Source of the DNA: Gemmobacter denitrificans
GTDB taxonomy: Bacteria > Pseudomonadota > Alphaproteobacteria > Rhodobacterales > Rhodobacteraceae
Direction: 5' to 3'
Assembly (NCBI RefSeq): GCF_036964905.1
Contig: NZ_JBALHR010000001.1
Span: 124,001-188,000, forward strand
Length of the DNA stretch: 64,000 nt
This document shows, piece by piece, positions 26,590 through 34,992 of this stretch. A program made the translations under genes and the position numbers. Below the pieces are notes generated by a model. It did not search any database, was not told the DNA's origin, and saw only the letters and a program-made list of their open reading frames with translations. Position 1 is the stretch's first letter; every line of letters begins with the position of its first letter.

Positions 26590-27156
26590 ATGTCGGGGGC
26601 GATCCGCGCTCTGACCCTGATGGCGCTGCTGATGGCGGCGGCGCCAACCTATGGCCAGCAGCCGCAAAGTGATCTGGCGGTAATCCAGATGGATCAACTG
26701 TTCCAGCGCACGATTTATGGCAAGGCAATGCAGGCGCGGGATGACCAGGCACGGGCCGATCTTCTGGCGGAAAACCAGCGGATCGAAGCCGCGCTCGAGG
26801 CCGAGGAACGCGATCTGACTGCCCGACGTGCCACGATGCCGGCCAGTGAATTTCGTGCCTTGGCGGATGCCTTCGATGCCAAGGTCGAAGATATCCGCAA
26901 TTCGCAAACCACCAAGAGCAGGGCGCTGGTCCGACAGGCCGAAGAGGACCGTCAGCGGTTTTTCGACGTGGCCGGGCCGGTGCTGTCAGACCTGATGGTT
27001 GCCTTGGGGGCCACGGTTCTGATCGACCGGGCCAATGTGATTCATGCCACCGGCACCGTTGACATCACCGATCAGGCCATTGCCCGGATCGATGCCGTGC
27101 TGGGCGATGGCACCGCCCTGCCACCCCCATCCTCACCGGGCCAGACCGCGCCCTGA
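26590..27156 (+). CDS. skp: OmpH/Skp-family periplasmic chaperone
   Basis: 188 residues with a signal peptide (MSGAIRALTLMALLMAAAPTYGQQ). The mature part opens with LAVIQMDQLFQRT, then a long charged alpha-helical tentacle (residues ~50-110, rich in Arg/Glu/Ala) and a C-terminal beta piece (VLIDRANVIHATGTVDIT). This is the Skp fold, which holds unfolded outer membrane proteins. The bamA-skp neighbourhood is the standard one. Confidence 0.9.
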   Translation: MSGAIRALTLMALLMAAAPTYGQQPQSDLAVIQMDQLFQRTIYGKAMQARDDQARADLLAENQRIEAALEAEERDLTARRATMPASEFRALADAFDAKVEDIRNSQTTKSRALVRQAEEDRQRFFDVAGPVLSDLMVALGATVLIDRANVIHATGTVDITDQAIARIDAVLGDGTALPPPSSPGQTAP

Positions 27157-27202
27157 TCCCACGACGCCGCGCGCAAGTCGCGCGGGCAGCCAGGAGACCC
27201 AG

Positions 27203-27679
27203 ATGACCGACACCGCGACCCAGACCGCCGCGCCGCTGACCGCCGATATCGCGCTGATCCAGCGCATCCTGCCGCATCGCTACCCGTTTCTGCTGGTGGA
27301 CAAGGTGCGCGACATCGTGATCAATGAAAGCTGCGTCGGCATCAAATGCGTCACGATGAATGAACCGCAATTCACCGGCCATTTCCCCGAAATGCCCGTG
27401 TTTCCCGGCGTTCTCATCATCGAGGCCATGGCGCAGACCTCGGGCATCCTCGTCGGCCTGTCGATGGATCTGGTCGATAAAAACGCCAAGGTCTTCTTCA
27501 TGGGCGTCGATGGCGTGAAGTTCCGCCGCAAGGTTGGCCCGGGCGATGTGCTGGAACTGCATGTCAAGGCGCTGCGCGGTGGCGGTCGGGTCTGGAAATT
27601 CGAAGGTCGGGCCATGGTCGATGGCGAATTGTGCTGCGAAGCGCAATTCACCGCCATGTTTGACGTACCAAAGGCCTGA
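27203..27679 (+). CDS. fabZ: 3-hydroxyacyl-ACP dehydratase FabZ
   Basis: 158 residues, ATG behind CAGGAGA. Dehydrates beta-hydroxyacyl-ACP in fatty acid synthesis. LPHRYPFLLVDKV and GHFPEMPVFPGVLIIEAMAQ contain the catalytic His and Glu of the hot-dog fold. A longer upstream reading frame has no support. It shares the operon with lpxA, whose enzyme competes for the same hydroxyacyl-ACP pool. Confidence 0.97.
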   Translation: MTDTATQTAAPLTADIALIQRILPHRYPFLLVDKVRDIVINESCVGIKCVTMNEPQFTGHFPEMPVFPGVLIIEAMAQTSGILVGLSMDLVDKNAKVFFMGVDGVKFRRKVGPGDVLELHVKALRGGGRVWKFEGRAMVDGELCCEAQFTAMFDVPKA

Positions 27680-27684
27680 TCCCC

Positions 27685-28470
27685 ATGGAAAGCCGCATTC
27701 ACCCGATGGCCGTTGTCGAACCCGGTGCCCAGATCGGCCCGGGCTGCGAGATCGGCCCCTTCGCCGTCATCGGTCCCGAAGTCACGCTGGGCGCGGGCGT
27801 GGTGGTCAAACCGCATGGCATCGTGACCGGCTGGACCGAAGTGGGCGAGGGCACGGTAATTTTCCCCGGCGCTGTGGTGGGCGAGGTGCCCCAAGACCTG
27901 AAATTCCGGGGTGAGCGTACCCGGCTGATCGTTGGCAAGCGCTGCAAGATCCGCGAAGGGGCGACGCTGAACACCGGCACCGAAGGCGGCGGCGGGCTGA
28001 CACGGGTTGGCGATGATGTGCTGATGATGACGGGGGCCCATATCGGCCATGATGCGATGGTGGGCGATCGGGTGGTGCTGGCCAATCAGGCCGCCATCGC
28101 AGGCCATTGCCAGATCGGCGATGATGTGATCATCGGCGGTCTGTCGGGGGTGCATCAATGGGTGCGCATCGGGCGCGGGGCGATCATCGGCGCGGTGACC
28201 ATGGTCACCAATGATGTGGTGCCCTATGGCCTTGTGCAGGGGCCGCGTGGCGTGCTTGACGGGTTGAATCTGGTCGGGCTCAAGCGGCGTGGGGTGGACC
28301 GGTCCGAAATCACCGCCTTGCGTGCTGCCTACCAGATGCTGGCGCAGGGCGAGGGCTCGTTTCTGGATCGTGCCCGCCGTCTTGCCGATGAAACGGACAG
28401 CCAGCATGTGCGCGAGATGACCGATTTCATCCTTGCTGCCACCGACCGCAGCTTCCTGACCCCGAAATGA
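27685..28470 (+). CDS. lpxA: UDP-N-acetylglucosamine acyltransferase LpxA
   Basis: 261 residues; first step of lipid A synthesis. The protein opens with IHPMAVVEPGAQIGPGCEIG, the beginning of hexapeptide repeats forming a left-handed beta helix, and has the GTEGGGGLTRVGDDVLMMTG segment corresponding to the active-site region. A helical C-terminal domain follows. ATG five bases after fabZ; the stop overlaps lpxI (ATGA). Confidence 0.96.
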   Translation: MESRIHPMAVVEPGAQIGPGCEIGPFAVIGPEVTLGAGVVVKPHGIVTGWTEVGEGTVIFPGAVVGEVPQDLKFRGERTRLIVGKRCKIREGATLNTGTEGGGGLTRVGDDVLMMTGAHIGHDAMVGDRVVLANQAAIAGHCQIGDDVIIGGLSGVHQWVRIGRGAIIGAVTMVTNDVVPYGLVQGPRGVLDGLNLVGLKRRGVDRSEITALRAAYQMLAQGEGSFLDRARRLADETDSQHVREMTDFILAATDRSFLTPK

Positions 28471-29267
28471 GCCGTATTACCATCATCTCGGGGGCGGGTC
28501 GTCTGCCTGCGGCGCTGGCGGCGGAGCTTGACGCGCCGCTGATCTGCGCGCTGGACGGCTTCGCGCCCGAAGGGCTTGAGCCCGATGTGACATTCCGCGT
28601 GGAACGCCTGGTGCCTTTCCTGCGCGACCTGACGGATCGCGGGGTGGAGCGGGTGATTTTTGCAGGCGCCGTCAGCCGCCCGCGATTGGACCCTTCTCTG
28701 TTCGACATGGGCACCGCGCAGATGGTGCCGCGCCTGCTGGCCGCCATGCAGGGCGGTGATGATGCCACGCTGCGGGTGGTGATTGCGCTGTTCGAAGAAG
28801 CAGGGTTCGATGTGGTCGGCGTTCCCGATGTGGCGCCCGGCCTGTTCCTTGCGCCCGGCGTCTATGGCGCAACGGTTTCAGACGCTGATCAAGCCGATGC
28901 CACCCGCGCGGCGGCCATTGTCGCGGCCCTTGGTTCGGTGGATGTGGGGCAAGGTGCAGTTGTGGCGCAGGGCTTGTGCCTGGCGGTGGAAACCCTGCCA
29001 GGTACGGATCAGATGCTGGATTTCGTGGCCAGAACTGCCCGCCGCCCCAATCCGGCAGGCGCGCGCGGGGTATTTTTCAAATCCGCCAAACCTGGTCAGG
29101 ACCGCCGGATCGATCTGCCGACCATTGGCCCCGAAACGCTTGCCCGCGCCCATGCCGCAGGGCTTGCGGGGATTGCCTTTCCGGCCCGGGACGTGATCGT
29201 CCTGGATCAGAAAACAGTCTTGCAAGATGCGGAGCGGCTTGGCCTTTTTCTTTGGGCGCAGCCGTGA
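28467..29267 (+). CDS. lpxI: UDP-2,3-diacylglucosamine pyrophosphatase LpxI
   Basis: 266 residues of the DUF1009 family that replaces LpxH in many alphaproteobacteria; it hydrolyses UDP-2,3-diacylglucosamine to lipid X. The opening GAGRLPAALAAEL, the middle segment VVAQGLCLAVETLPGTDQML and the RRIDLPTIGPETLARA stretch fit the family. Four-base overlaps with both lpxA and lpxB indicate translational coupling across three consecutive lipid A genes. Confidence 0.93.
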   Translation: MSRITIISGAGRLPAALAAELDAPLICALDGFAPEGLEPDVTFRVERLVPFLRDLTDRGVERVIFAGAVSRPRLDPSLFDMGTAQMVPRLLAAMQGGDDATLRVVIALFEEAGFDVVGVPDVAPGLFLAPGVYGATVSDADQADATRAAAIVAALGSVDVGQGAVVAQGLCLAVETLPGTDQMLDFVARTARRPNPAGARGVFFKSAKPGQDRRIDLPTIGPETLARAHAAGLAGIAFPARDVIVLDQKTVLQDAERLGLFLWAQP

Positions 29268-30388
29268 AGCTGTTTCTGGTGGCCGGTGAGCCCTCGGGGG
29301 ATCGCCTGGGTGCCGCGCTGATGGCAGGGTTGAAAGCCCTGTCCCCTGATGTGCGGTTCGAAGGTGTGGCCGGCCCCCTGATGCAGGCCGAGGGGATGGG
29401 CAGTCTCTTCCCGATGGAAGAGTTGTCCGTCATGGGTATTGCCGAGGTTTTGCCAAAATATTTCAAGCTCTTGGCGCGCATTCGCGAGACGGCAGATGCC
29501 GTTCTGGCCTCGCGCGCGCGGGCGCTGGTCACGATCGACAGCCCGGATTTCTGCCTGCGCGTGGCGCGGCTGGTCAAGGAAAAACGCCCTGAAATCAGGG
29601 TGATCCACTATGTTGCGCCCTCGGTCTGGGCCTGGCGACCGGGTCGTGCGGCCAAGATGGCCAAGGTGGTGGATCACGTTCTGGCGCTGCTTCCGTTTGA
29701 ACCCCCTTTCATGACCGCCGCTGGTATGACCTGCGATTTCGTCGGTCATCCGGTTGTTGCGGAACCCCTTGCGCGCCCCGAGGAATGCGAAGCTTTCCGT
29801 GGCAATGGCCCCTTGATCCTGGCGCTTCCCGGCTCGCGTCGGGGCGAGGTCAGCCGATTGGCCCCGGTGCTGGGTCAGGTGTTGGCACAGGTGAAATCTG
29901 CCTATCCGCTGGCCCGGGTTGCTTTGCCTACGCTGCGTGGCGTGGCCGATCTGGTGGGCGAACTGACTGTCGATTGGCCGATCCGCCCCGAGATCATCAC
30001 CGACCCCATGCGCAAACGTGCGGCCTTTGCCGCCGCAGATGCGGCCATCGCGGCTTCGGGCACCGTCAGTCTGGAACTGGCGGCGAATTCCTGTCCGATG
30101 GTGATTGCCTATAAACTGCATCCGATCAGTTTCTGGCTGATGAAACGCGCGGCCCTGATCGATACGGTGACGCTGGTGAATCTTGTGTCCGATACCCGCG
30201 CCGTGCCGGAATTCCTTGGGCCCGAGTGTCAGGCTGATGCCATTGCCCCGGCGCTGCTGGAGCTGTTGCAAGACAGCCCCCGGCGCCAGGCCCAGCTTGG
30301 GGCCATGGCGCTGACCATGCAGCGTCTGGGGCAGGGCGGAGAGCCGCCGGGCCTGCGGGCGGCGCGATCGGTGCTGGCCGCGCTCTGA
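29264..30388 (+). CDS. lpxB: Lipid A disaccharide synthase LpxB
   Basis: 374 residues from a GTG that overlaps the lpxI stop (GTGA). It joins UDP-2,3-diacylglucosamine and lipid X. The N-terminus LFLVAGEPSGDRLGA and the segments VRFEGVAGPLMQAEG, YVAPSVWAWRPGRA and ALPGSRRGEVSRL are conserved GT19 features. It ends the envelope cluster; the convergent mnmA stop is 33 bp away. Confidence 0.96.
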   Translation: MKLFLVAGEPSGDRLGAALMAGLKALSPDVRFEGVAGPLMQAEGMGSLFPMEELSVMGIAEVLPKYFKLLARIRETADAVLASRARALVTIDSPDFCLRVARLVKEKRPEIRVIHYVAPSVWAWRPGRAAKMAKVVDHVLALLPFEPPFMTAAGMTCDFVGHPVVAEPLARPEECEAFRGNGPLILALPGSRRGEVSRLAPVLGQVLAQVKSAYPLARVALPTLRGVADLVGELTVDWPIRPEIITDPMRKRAAFAAADAAIAASGTVSLELAANSCPMVIAYKLHPISFWLMKRAALIDTVTLVNLVSDTRAVPEFLGPECQADAIAPALLELLQDSPRRQAQLGAMALTMQRLGQGGEPPGLRAARSVLAAL

Positions 30389-30421
30389 GCGCCAGCTCTC
30401 GCAATTGGCCGCGACAGCGGA

Positions 30422-31558
30422 TCAGCGCCCGCGCCAGATCCAGCCGCCCCCCAGAACGCGCGTGCCTTCGCTGGCGTAAAATACGCAGGCCTGCCCGGCG
30501 CTGACGCCGTCTTCGGGGTTCAGCAGTTCCACAGTGGCTTCGGTCGCTGAAACCGGCCGCACCACAGCCGGGCGCGGTGGCCGGGTGGAGCGGACCTTGA
30601 CCATGACCTGCCATTCCGGCTGGCTGTCAAAGGGTGCGTCGCCCAGCCAGTTGATCTCGCGCAGCGGCACCACCCGCGTTGACAGCGCCGCCTTTGGCCC
30701 CACCACCACGCGGCGGGTTTCCGGGTCCAGCCGCACGACATAGACCGGCTCGCCCAGCCCGCCGATGCCCAGCCCCTTGCGCTGCCCGATCGTGTAATGG
30801 ATCACGCCGCGATGCTGGCCCACCACGCGGCCCTCCAGATCGACAATCTCGCCCGGTTCGGCTGCACCGGGGCGCAGCTTTTCGATCACGGCGGCATAAT
30901 TGCCATCGGGCACAAAGCAGATGTCCTGACTGTCTGGCTTGTCCGCCACCGGCAGCCCATATTTCGCGGCCAGCGCCCTGGTTTCGGCCTTTGACACCAG
31001 ATGCCCCAGCGGAAAACGCAGGTAATCCAGTTGGTCCTGCGTCGTGGAGAACAGGAAATAGCTCTGGTCGCGGGCCGGATCGGCGGCGCTGTGCAACTCG
31101 GCCTTGGCCGCGCCCATCTGGCGCTGGATATAATGCCCGGTGGCCATGCAATCCGCCTCCAGATCCCGTGCCGTGGCCAGCAGATCCTTGAATTTCACCC
31201 GTTCATTGCAGCGGATGCAGGGCACCGGTGTCGCGCCCGCCAGATAGGCATCGGCAAATTCCTCGATCACCGCCTCGCGGAAGGTGTTTTCGTAATCCAG
31301 CACATAATGCGGAAAACCCATCGCCTCGGCCACGCGGCGGGCATCATGGATGTCGCGCCCGGCGCAGCAGGCCCCTTTCTTGGCCAGGGCTGCGCCATGA
31401 TCGTAAAGTTGCAGCGTCACGCCCACCACATCATAGCCCTGATCCTTCAGCAGCGCGGCCACGACCGAACTGTCCACACCGCCCGACATGGCCACCACCA
31501 CGCGGGTTTCCGACGGGGGCTTGGGCAGCCCCAGCGAGTTCAACGGCTGGTCAAGCAT
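30422..31558 (-). CDS. mnmA: tRNA-specific 2-thiouridylase MnmA
   Basis: About 378 residues; makes 2-thiouridine at the wobble base of Lys, Glu and Gln tRNAs. The PP-loop SGGVDSSV, the catalytic-Cys segment TPVPCIRCNERVKF and the second-Cys segment DSQDICFVPDGNY are all visible. The start is set at MLDQPLNSLGL; a frame extending 26 residues upstream lacks family features, though the chosen ribosome site is weak. Convergent with lpxB. Confidence 0.94.
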   Translation of the reverse strand: MLDQPLNSLGLPKPPSETRVVVAMSGGVDSSVVAALLKDQGYDVVGVTLQLYDHGAALAKKGACCAGRDIHDARRVAEAMGFPHYVLDYENTFREAVIEEFADAYLAGATPVPCIRCNERVKFKDLLATARDLEADCMATGHYIQRQMGAAKAELHSAADPARDQSYFLFSTTQDQLDYLRFPLGHLVSKAETRALAAKYGLPVADKPDSQDICFVPDGNYAAVIEKLRPGAAEPGEIVDLEGRVVGQHRGVIHYTIGQRKGLGIGGLGEPVYVVRLDPETRRVVVGPKAALSTRVVPLREINWLGDAPFDSQPEWQVMVKVRSTRPPRPAVVRPVSATEATVELLNPEDGVSAGQACVFYASEGTRVLGGGWIWRGR

Positions 31559-31685
31559 GATCTGGTTCCGGGGATGGGTCTGACTTCGCTGCAATATAGG
31601 AAAATGCAAGACACTCTCAAGGTCACGTTTCACCAAGGGTTAAGCGAGATTGCCGACACTTCCCCGCATGGAGAAGGGGTTTGCC

Positions 31686-31964
31686 ATGTATCTGAAACGT
31701 GTCGATGGTCCGCGTCAGGTGACCTTGCCGGATGGCTCGGTTCTGACGCGGGCCGATCTGCCGCCTGCCGATACGCAGCGGTGGGTGGCCTCGCGCAAGG
31801 CAACCGTTGTGCGGGCGGTGCAACATGGGTTGATTACGGAATCGGAGGCTCTTGAACGCTATTCCCTGTCGGAGGAAGAATTCGCCTTGTGGCGTGCTGC
31901 GGTCGAACGACATGGGGTCAAGGCGCTGAAGGTAACGGCGATCCAGAAATACAGACAACTTTAA
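31686..31964 (+). CDS. sciP: SciP-like CtrA inhibitor (DUF1153)
   Basis: 92 residues from an ATG with GAGAAGGGG upstream. The sequence (YLKRVDGPRQVTLPDGSVLT; WVASRKATVVRAV; HGLITESEALERYSLSEEEF) matches the DUF1153 helix-turn-helix family typified by Caulobacter SciP. SciP binds DNA or CtrA and blocks CtrA-dependent transcription. It lies 94 bp before ctrA on the same strand, so inhibitor and target are neighbours. ATG codons upstream in frame are possible but poorer. Confidence 0.88.
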   Translation: MYLKRVDGPRQVTLPDGSVLTRADLPPADTQRWVASRKATVVRAVQHGLITESEALERYSLSEEEFALWRAAVERHGVKALKVTAIQKYRQL

Positions 31965-31991
31965 ATTGTTTTTTGCGCAGTCTCTGTCACA

Positions 31992-32007
31992 GTAACCGCC
32001 AGTTAAC
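31992..32007 (+). promoter_or_regulatory. Probable CtrA-binding site upstream of ctrA
   Basis: GTAA-CCGCCAG-TTAAC matches the full CtrA motif TTAA-N7-TTAAC with one mismatch. It is 52 bp before the ctrA start codon. A further half-site ATTAAC lies at 32025-32030. Autoregulation of ctrA is known in Caulobacter; here it is inferred. Confidence 0.6.
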
Positions 32008-32058
32008 CATTGCCCCCCAGTATCATTAACGAAGTTGGCGCCGGCGTGGAGGCAATAG

Positions 32059-32772
32059 ATGCGCATTCTTTTGGTCGAAGACGATCCCACCACCTCGCGC
32101 AGCATTGAACTGATGCTGACCCATGCGAATCTGAACGTGTACTGCACAGATCTTGGGGAGGACGGTATCGATCTAGCCAAACTGTATGATTACGACCTCA
32201 TCCTGCTTGATCTGAACTTGCCGGACATGAGCGGGCATGAAGTGCTGCGTCAGCTGCGTCTGGCCCGAATCGAGACGCCTATTCTGATTCTCTCTGGCGC
32301 GGACGATACCGAAAGCAAGCTGAAGGGATTCGGCTTTGGCGCGGATGATTACATGACCAAACCCTTCCACCGCGAAGAACTGGTCGCGCGTATCCATGCC
32401 ATCATCCGCCGGTCGAAGGGGCATTCGCAATCGGTGATCCGCACGGGTCGGGTGACTGTCAATCTGGATGCCAAGACGGTCGATGTCGATGGCAAGACGG
32501 TGCATCTCACCGGTAAGGAATACCAGATGCTGGAGCTTTTGTCGCTGCGCAAGGGCACCACGCTGACCAAGGAGATGTTCCTCAATCATCTCTATGGTGG
32601 GATGGACGAACCGGAACTGAAGATCATCGATGTCTTCATCTGCAAGCTGCGCAAGAAACTGGCCGAGGCGACCGGGGGCCAGAACCATATCGAAACGGTC
32701 TGGGGCCGTGGCTATGTGCTGCGCGATCCGGCCCCGGCGGAAGTGGACCGTCGTTTCGCCCTTGGTGCCTGA
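32059..32772 (+). CDS. ctrA: Cell-cycle response regulator CtrA
   Basis: 237 residues. The receiver domain (1-120) has acidic EDD at 7-9, phosphoacceptor Asp51 (LILLDLNLP) and Lys in MTKPF. An OmpR-type winged helix follows (LTGKEYQMLELLSLRKGT; IIDVFICKLRKKLAEATGG; VWGRGYVLRDP). The near-invariant DNA-binding helix and the sciP neighbour identify CtrA, the master regulator of cell cycle in Caulobacter; in Rhodobacterales CtrA more often controls motility and gene transfer agent genes. Confidence 0.96.
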   Translation: MRILLVEDDPTTSRSIELMLTHANLNVYCTDLGEDGIDLAKLYDYDLILLDLNLPDMSGHEVLRQLRLARIETPILILSGADDTESKLKGFGFGADDYMTKPFHREELVARIHAIIRRSKGHSQSVIRTGRVTVNLDAKTVDVDGKTVHLTGKEYQMLELLSLRKGTTLTKEMFLNHLYGGMDEPELKIIDVFICKLRKKLAEATGGQNHIETVWGRGYVLRDPAPAEVDRRFALGA

Positions 32773-32876
32773 TACCCGCCATGATCGCCGCATGGGCCCA
32801 GACGGCCTGCGGCGGCTTTACCTCTGCGCGCGGCTCTCCTACATCTGACGGGCAAGGTGGTGAGGGAGACAGGCGG

Positions 32877-34991
32877 ATGATCCCGGTGGAACGGATGACC
32901 GAGGCCGAGGCGCGCGCAGAACTGGCCCGGTTGGCGGCAGAAATCGCCCGGGCGAATACGGCCTATCATCAGTTGGACGCCCCCGAGCTTTCGGATGCGG
33001 ATTATGATGCCCTCAGACAACGCAATGCAGCCATCGAAGCGCGCTTTCCTGATCTGAAGCGCGCCGATAGCCCGTCAGATCGGGTGGGCGCAGCGGTGGC
33101 TGATGGCTTTGGCAAGGTGCGGCACGATGTCCGTATGCTCAGCCTCGAAAACGCCTTCGCCGCCGCCGATGTTGCCGATTTTGAAGATCGCATCCGCAAA
33201 TATCTGGGGCATGACTCCGCGCTGAGCTATACAGCCGAACCCAAGATCGACGGGCTGTCCTTGTCGCTGCGCTATGAAGATGGGGTTCTGGTGCAGGCGG
33301 CCACCCGGGGGGACGGCGAGACCGGCGAAAATGTCACTGAAAATGCCCGCACCATCGCCGATATTCCGCAACTTTTGACCGGTGCGCCCGCGCTGCTGGA
33401 GGTCCGGGGCGAGGTGTACATGTCGCACGGGGATTTTGCGGCACTGAACGCGCGGCAGGTGGCTGCGGGCGACAAGACCTTTGCCAATCCGCGCAACGCG
33501 GCGGCCGGATCACTGCGCCAACTGGATGCCACTGTCACCGCCAGCCGCCCGTTACGCTTTTTTGCCTATGCCTGGGGCGCCCTTTCAGAACCGCTGGCCG
33601 ATACGCAGGCCGAGGCCATCGCCCGGCTTGGTGCGCTTGGGTTTCAGGTCAATCCCTTGACCCGGTTGTGCCACGGGCCTGACGAGTTGTTGGAGCATTA
33701 CCGCCGGATCGAGGCGCAGCGCGCCACCTTGGGCTATGATATCGACGGCGTGGTTTACAAGGTCAACGATCTGGCGCTGCAGCGCCGCCTTGGCTTTCGC
33801 TCGGCCACACCTCGCTGGGCCATTGCCCACAAGTTTCCCGCCGAACTGGCCTGGACCCGGTTGGAAGCCATCGACATTCAGGTCGGTCGCACCGGGGCGC
33901 TCAGCCCGGTGGCGCGGCTCACCCCCGTGACGGTGGGGGGCGTTGTCGTGTCAAACGCCACGCTGCACAACGAGGATTACATAGCCGGTCGCGACAGCAA
34001 GGGTGAACCGATCCGTGGGGGCAGGGATATCCGGGTTGGCGATTGGGTGCAGGTCTATCGGGCGGGCGATGTGATTCCCAAGATCAACGATGTCGATCTG
34101 GACCGGCGCCCGGCTGACAGCATCCCCTTTGCCTTTCCGATCCTCTGCCCGGAATGTGGATCCGAGGCGGTGCGTGAGGAAGGCGATGCTGTCCGTCGGT
34201 GCAGCGGCGGTTTGATCTGCCCAGCACAGGCGGTGGAGCGGTTGAAGCATTTCGTCAGCCGCAACGCCTTTGATATCGAAGGTCTTGGGGCCAAGCAGGT
34301 CGAGGCTTTTTTCAACGATCCCGACCTGCCGATCAAGGCCCCGGCCGACATTTTCACGCTGGAACAGCGCGATGGTGAAAGCCCGTTGAAAAAGCTGAAG
34401 AACCGGGATGGCTGGGGTGAAACTTCGGTCCGCAAGCTGTTTGCCGCCATCGAGGCGCGCCGCACCATCCCTTTGAACCGCCTGATCTTTGCGCTTGGCA
34501 TCCGCCATGTCGGCGAAAGCTCGGCGGCCCTGCTGGCCACGCATTACGGCAACTGGGCGGCGTTTGAAGCAGCCATGACGGCCGCCCGGATCGGCGAGGG
34601 CGCGGAATGGGCGGAACTGACGGCCATCGATGGCGTTGGCGCGGTGCTGGCCGGATCGCTGGTCACCGCCTTTCATCAGGGGGCCGAACGCGCCGCGATC
34701 GATGATCTGGTCACCCATCTGACGGTGCAGGACGTGCAGGCCCGCGCCCCGGTGGACAGTGCGATCGCCGGCAAGACCGTGGTGTTCACCGGCACTTTGG
34801 AGAAGATGAGCCGTGCCGAAGCCAAGGCCCGCGCCGAGGCGCTTGGGGCCAAGGTCGCCGGGTCTGTCAGCGCAAAGACCGATCTGGTCATTGCCGGCCC
34901 GGGTGCGGGCAGCAAGGCCAAGCAGGCCGAAACCCTGGGCATCCGGATCATTGATGAGGATGCCTGGCTCGCGCTGGCCAGCCAGGGCTGA
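32877..34991 (+). CDS. ligA: NAD-dependent DNA ligase LigA
   Basis: 704 residues. The adenylation motif with the nucleophilic Lys is EPKIDGLSLSLRYEDG; an OB fold, a four-Cys zinc finger (CPECGS ... CSGGLICPA), helix-hairpin-helix repeats and a C-terminal BRCT domain (about the last 78 residues) follow in order. It seals Okazaki fragments and repair nicks. ATG with GAGGGAGACAGG upstream was chosen over an in-frame ATG 32 codons earlier. recG begins one base after the stop. Confidence 0.97.
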   Translation: MIPVERMTEAEARAELARLAAEIARANTAYHQLDAPELSDADYDALRQRNAAIEARFPDLKRADSPSDRVGAAVADGFGKVRHDVRMLSLENAFAAADVADFEDRIRKYLGHDSALSYTAEPKIDGLSLSLRYEDGVLVQAATRGDGETGENVTENARTIADIPQLLTGAPALLEVRGEVYMSHGDFAALNARQVAAGDKTFANPRNAAAGSLRQLDATVTASRPLRFFAYAWGALSEPLADTQAEAIARLGALGFQVNPLTRLCHGPDELLEHYRRIEAQRATLGYDIDGVVYKVNDLALQRRLGFRSATPRWAIAHKFPAELAWTRLEAIDIQVGRTGALSPVARLTPVTVGGVVVSNATLHNEDYIAGRDSKGEPIRGGRDIRVGDWVQVYRAGDVIPKINDVDLDRRPADSIPFAFPILCPECGSEAVREEGDAVRRCSGGLICPAQAVERLKHFVSRNAFDIEGLGAKQVEAFFNDPDLPIKAPADIFTLEQRDGESPLKKLKNRDGWGETSVRKLFAAIEARRTIPLNRLIFALGIRHVGESSAALLATHYGNWAAFEAAMTAARIGEGAEWAELTAIDGVGAVLAGSLVTAFHQGAERAAIDDLVTHLTVQDVQARAPVDSAIAGKTVVFTGTLEKMSRAEAKARAEALGAKVAGSVSAKTDLVIAGPGAGSKAKQAETLGIRIIDEDAWLALASQG

Positions 34992-34992
34992 C

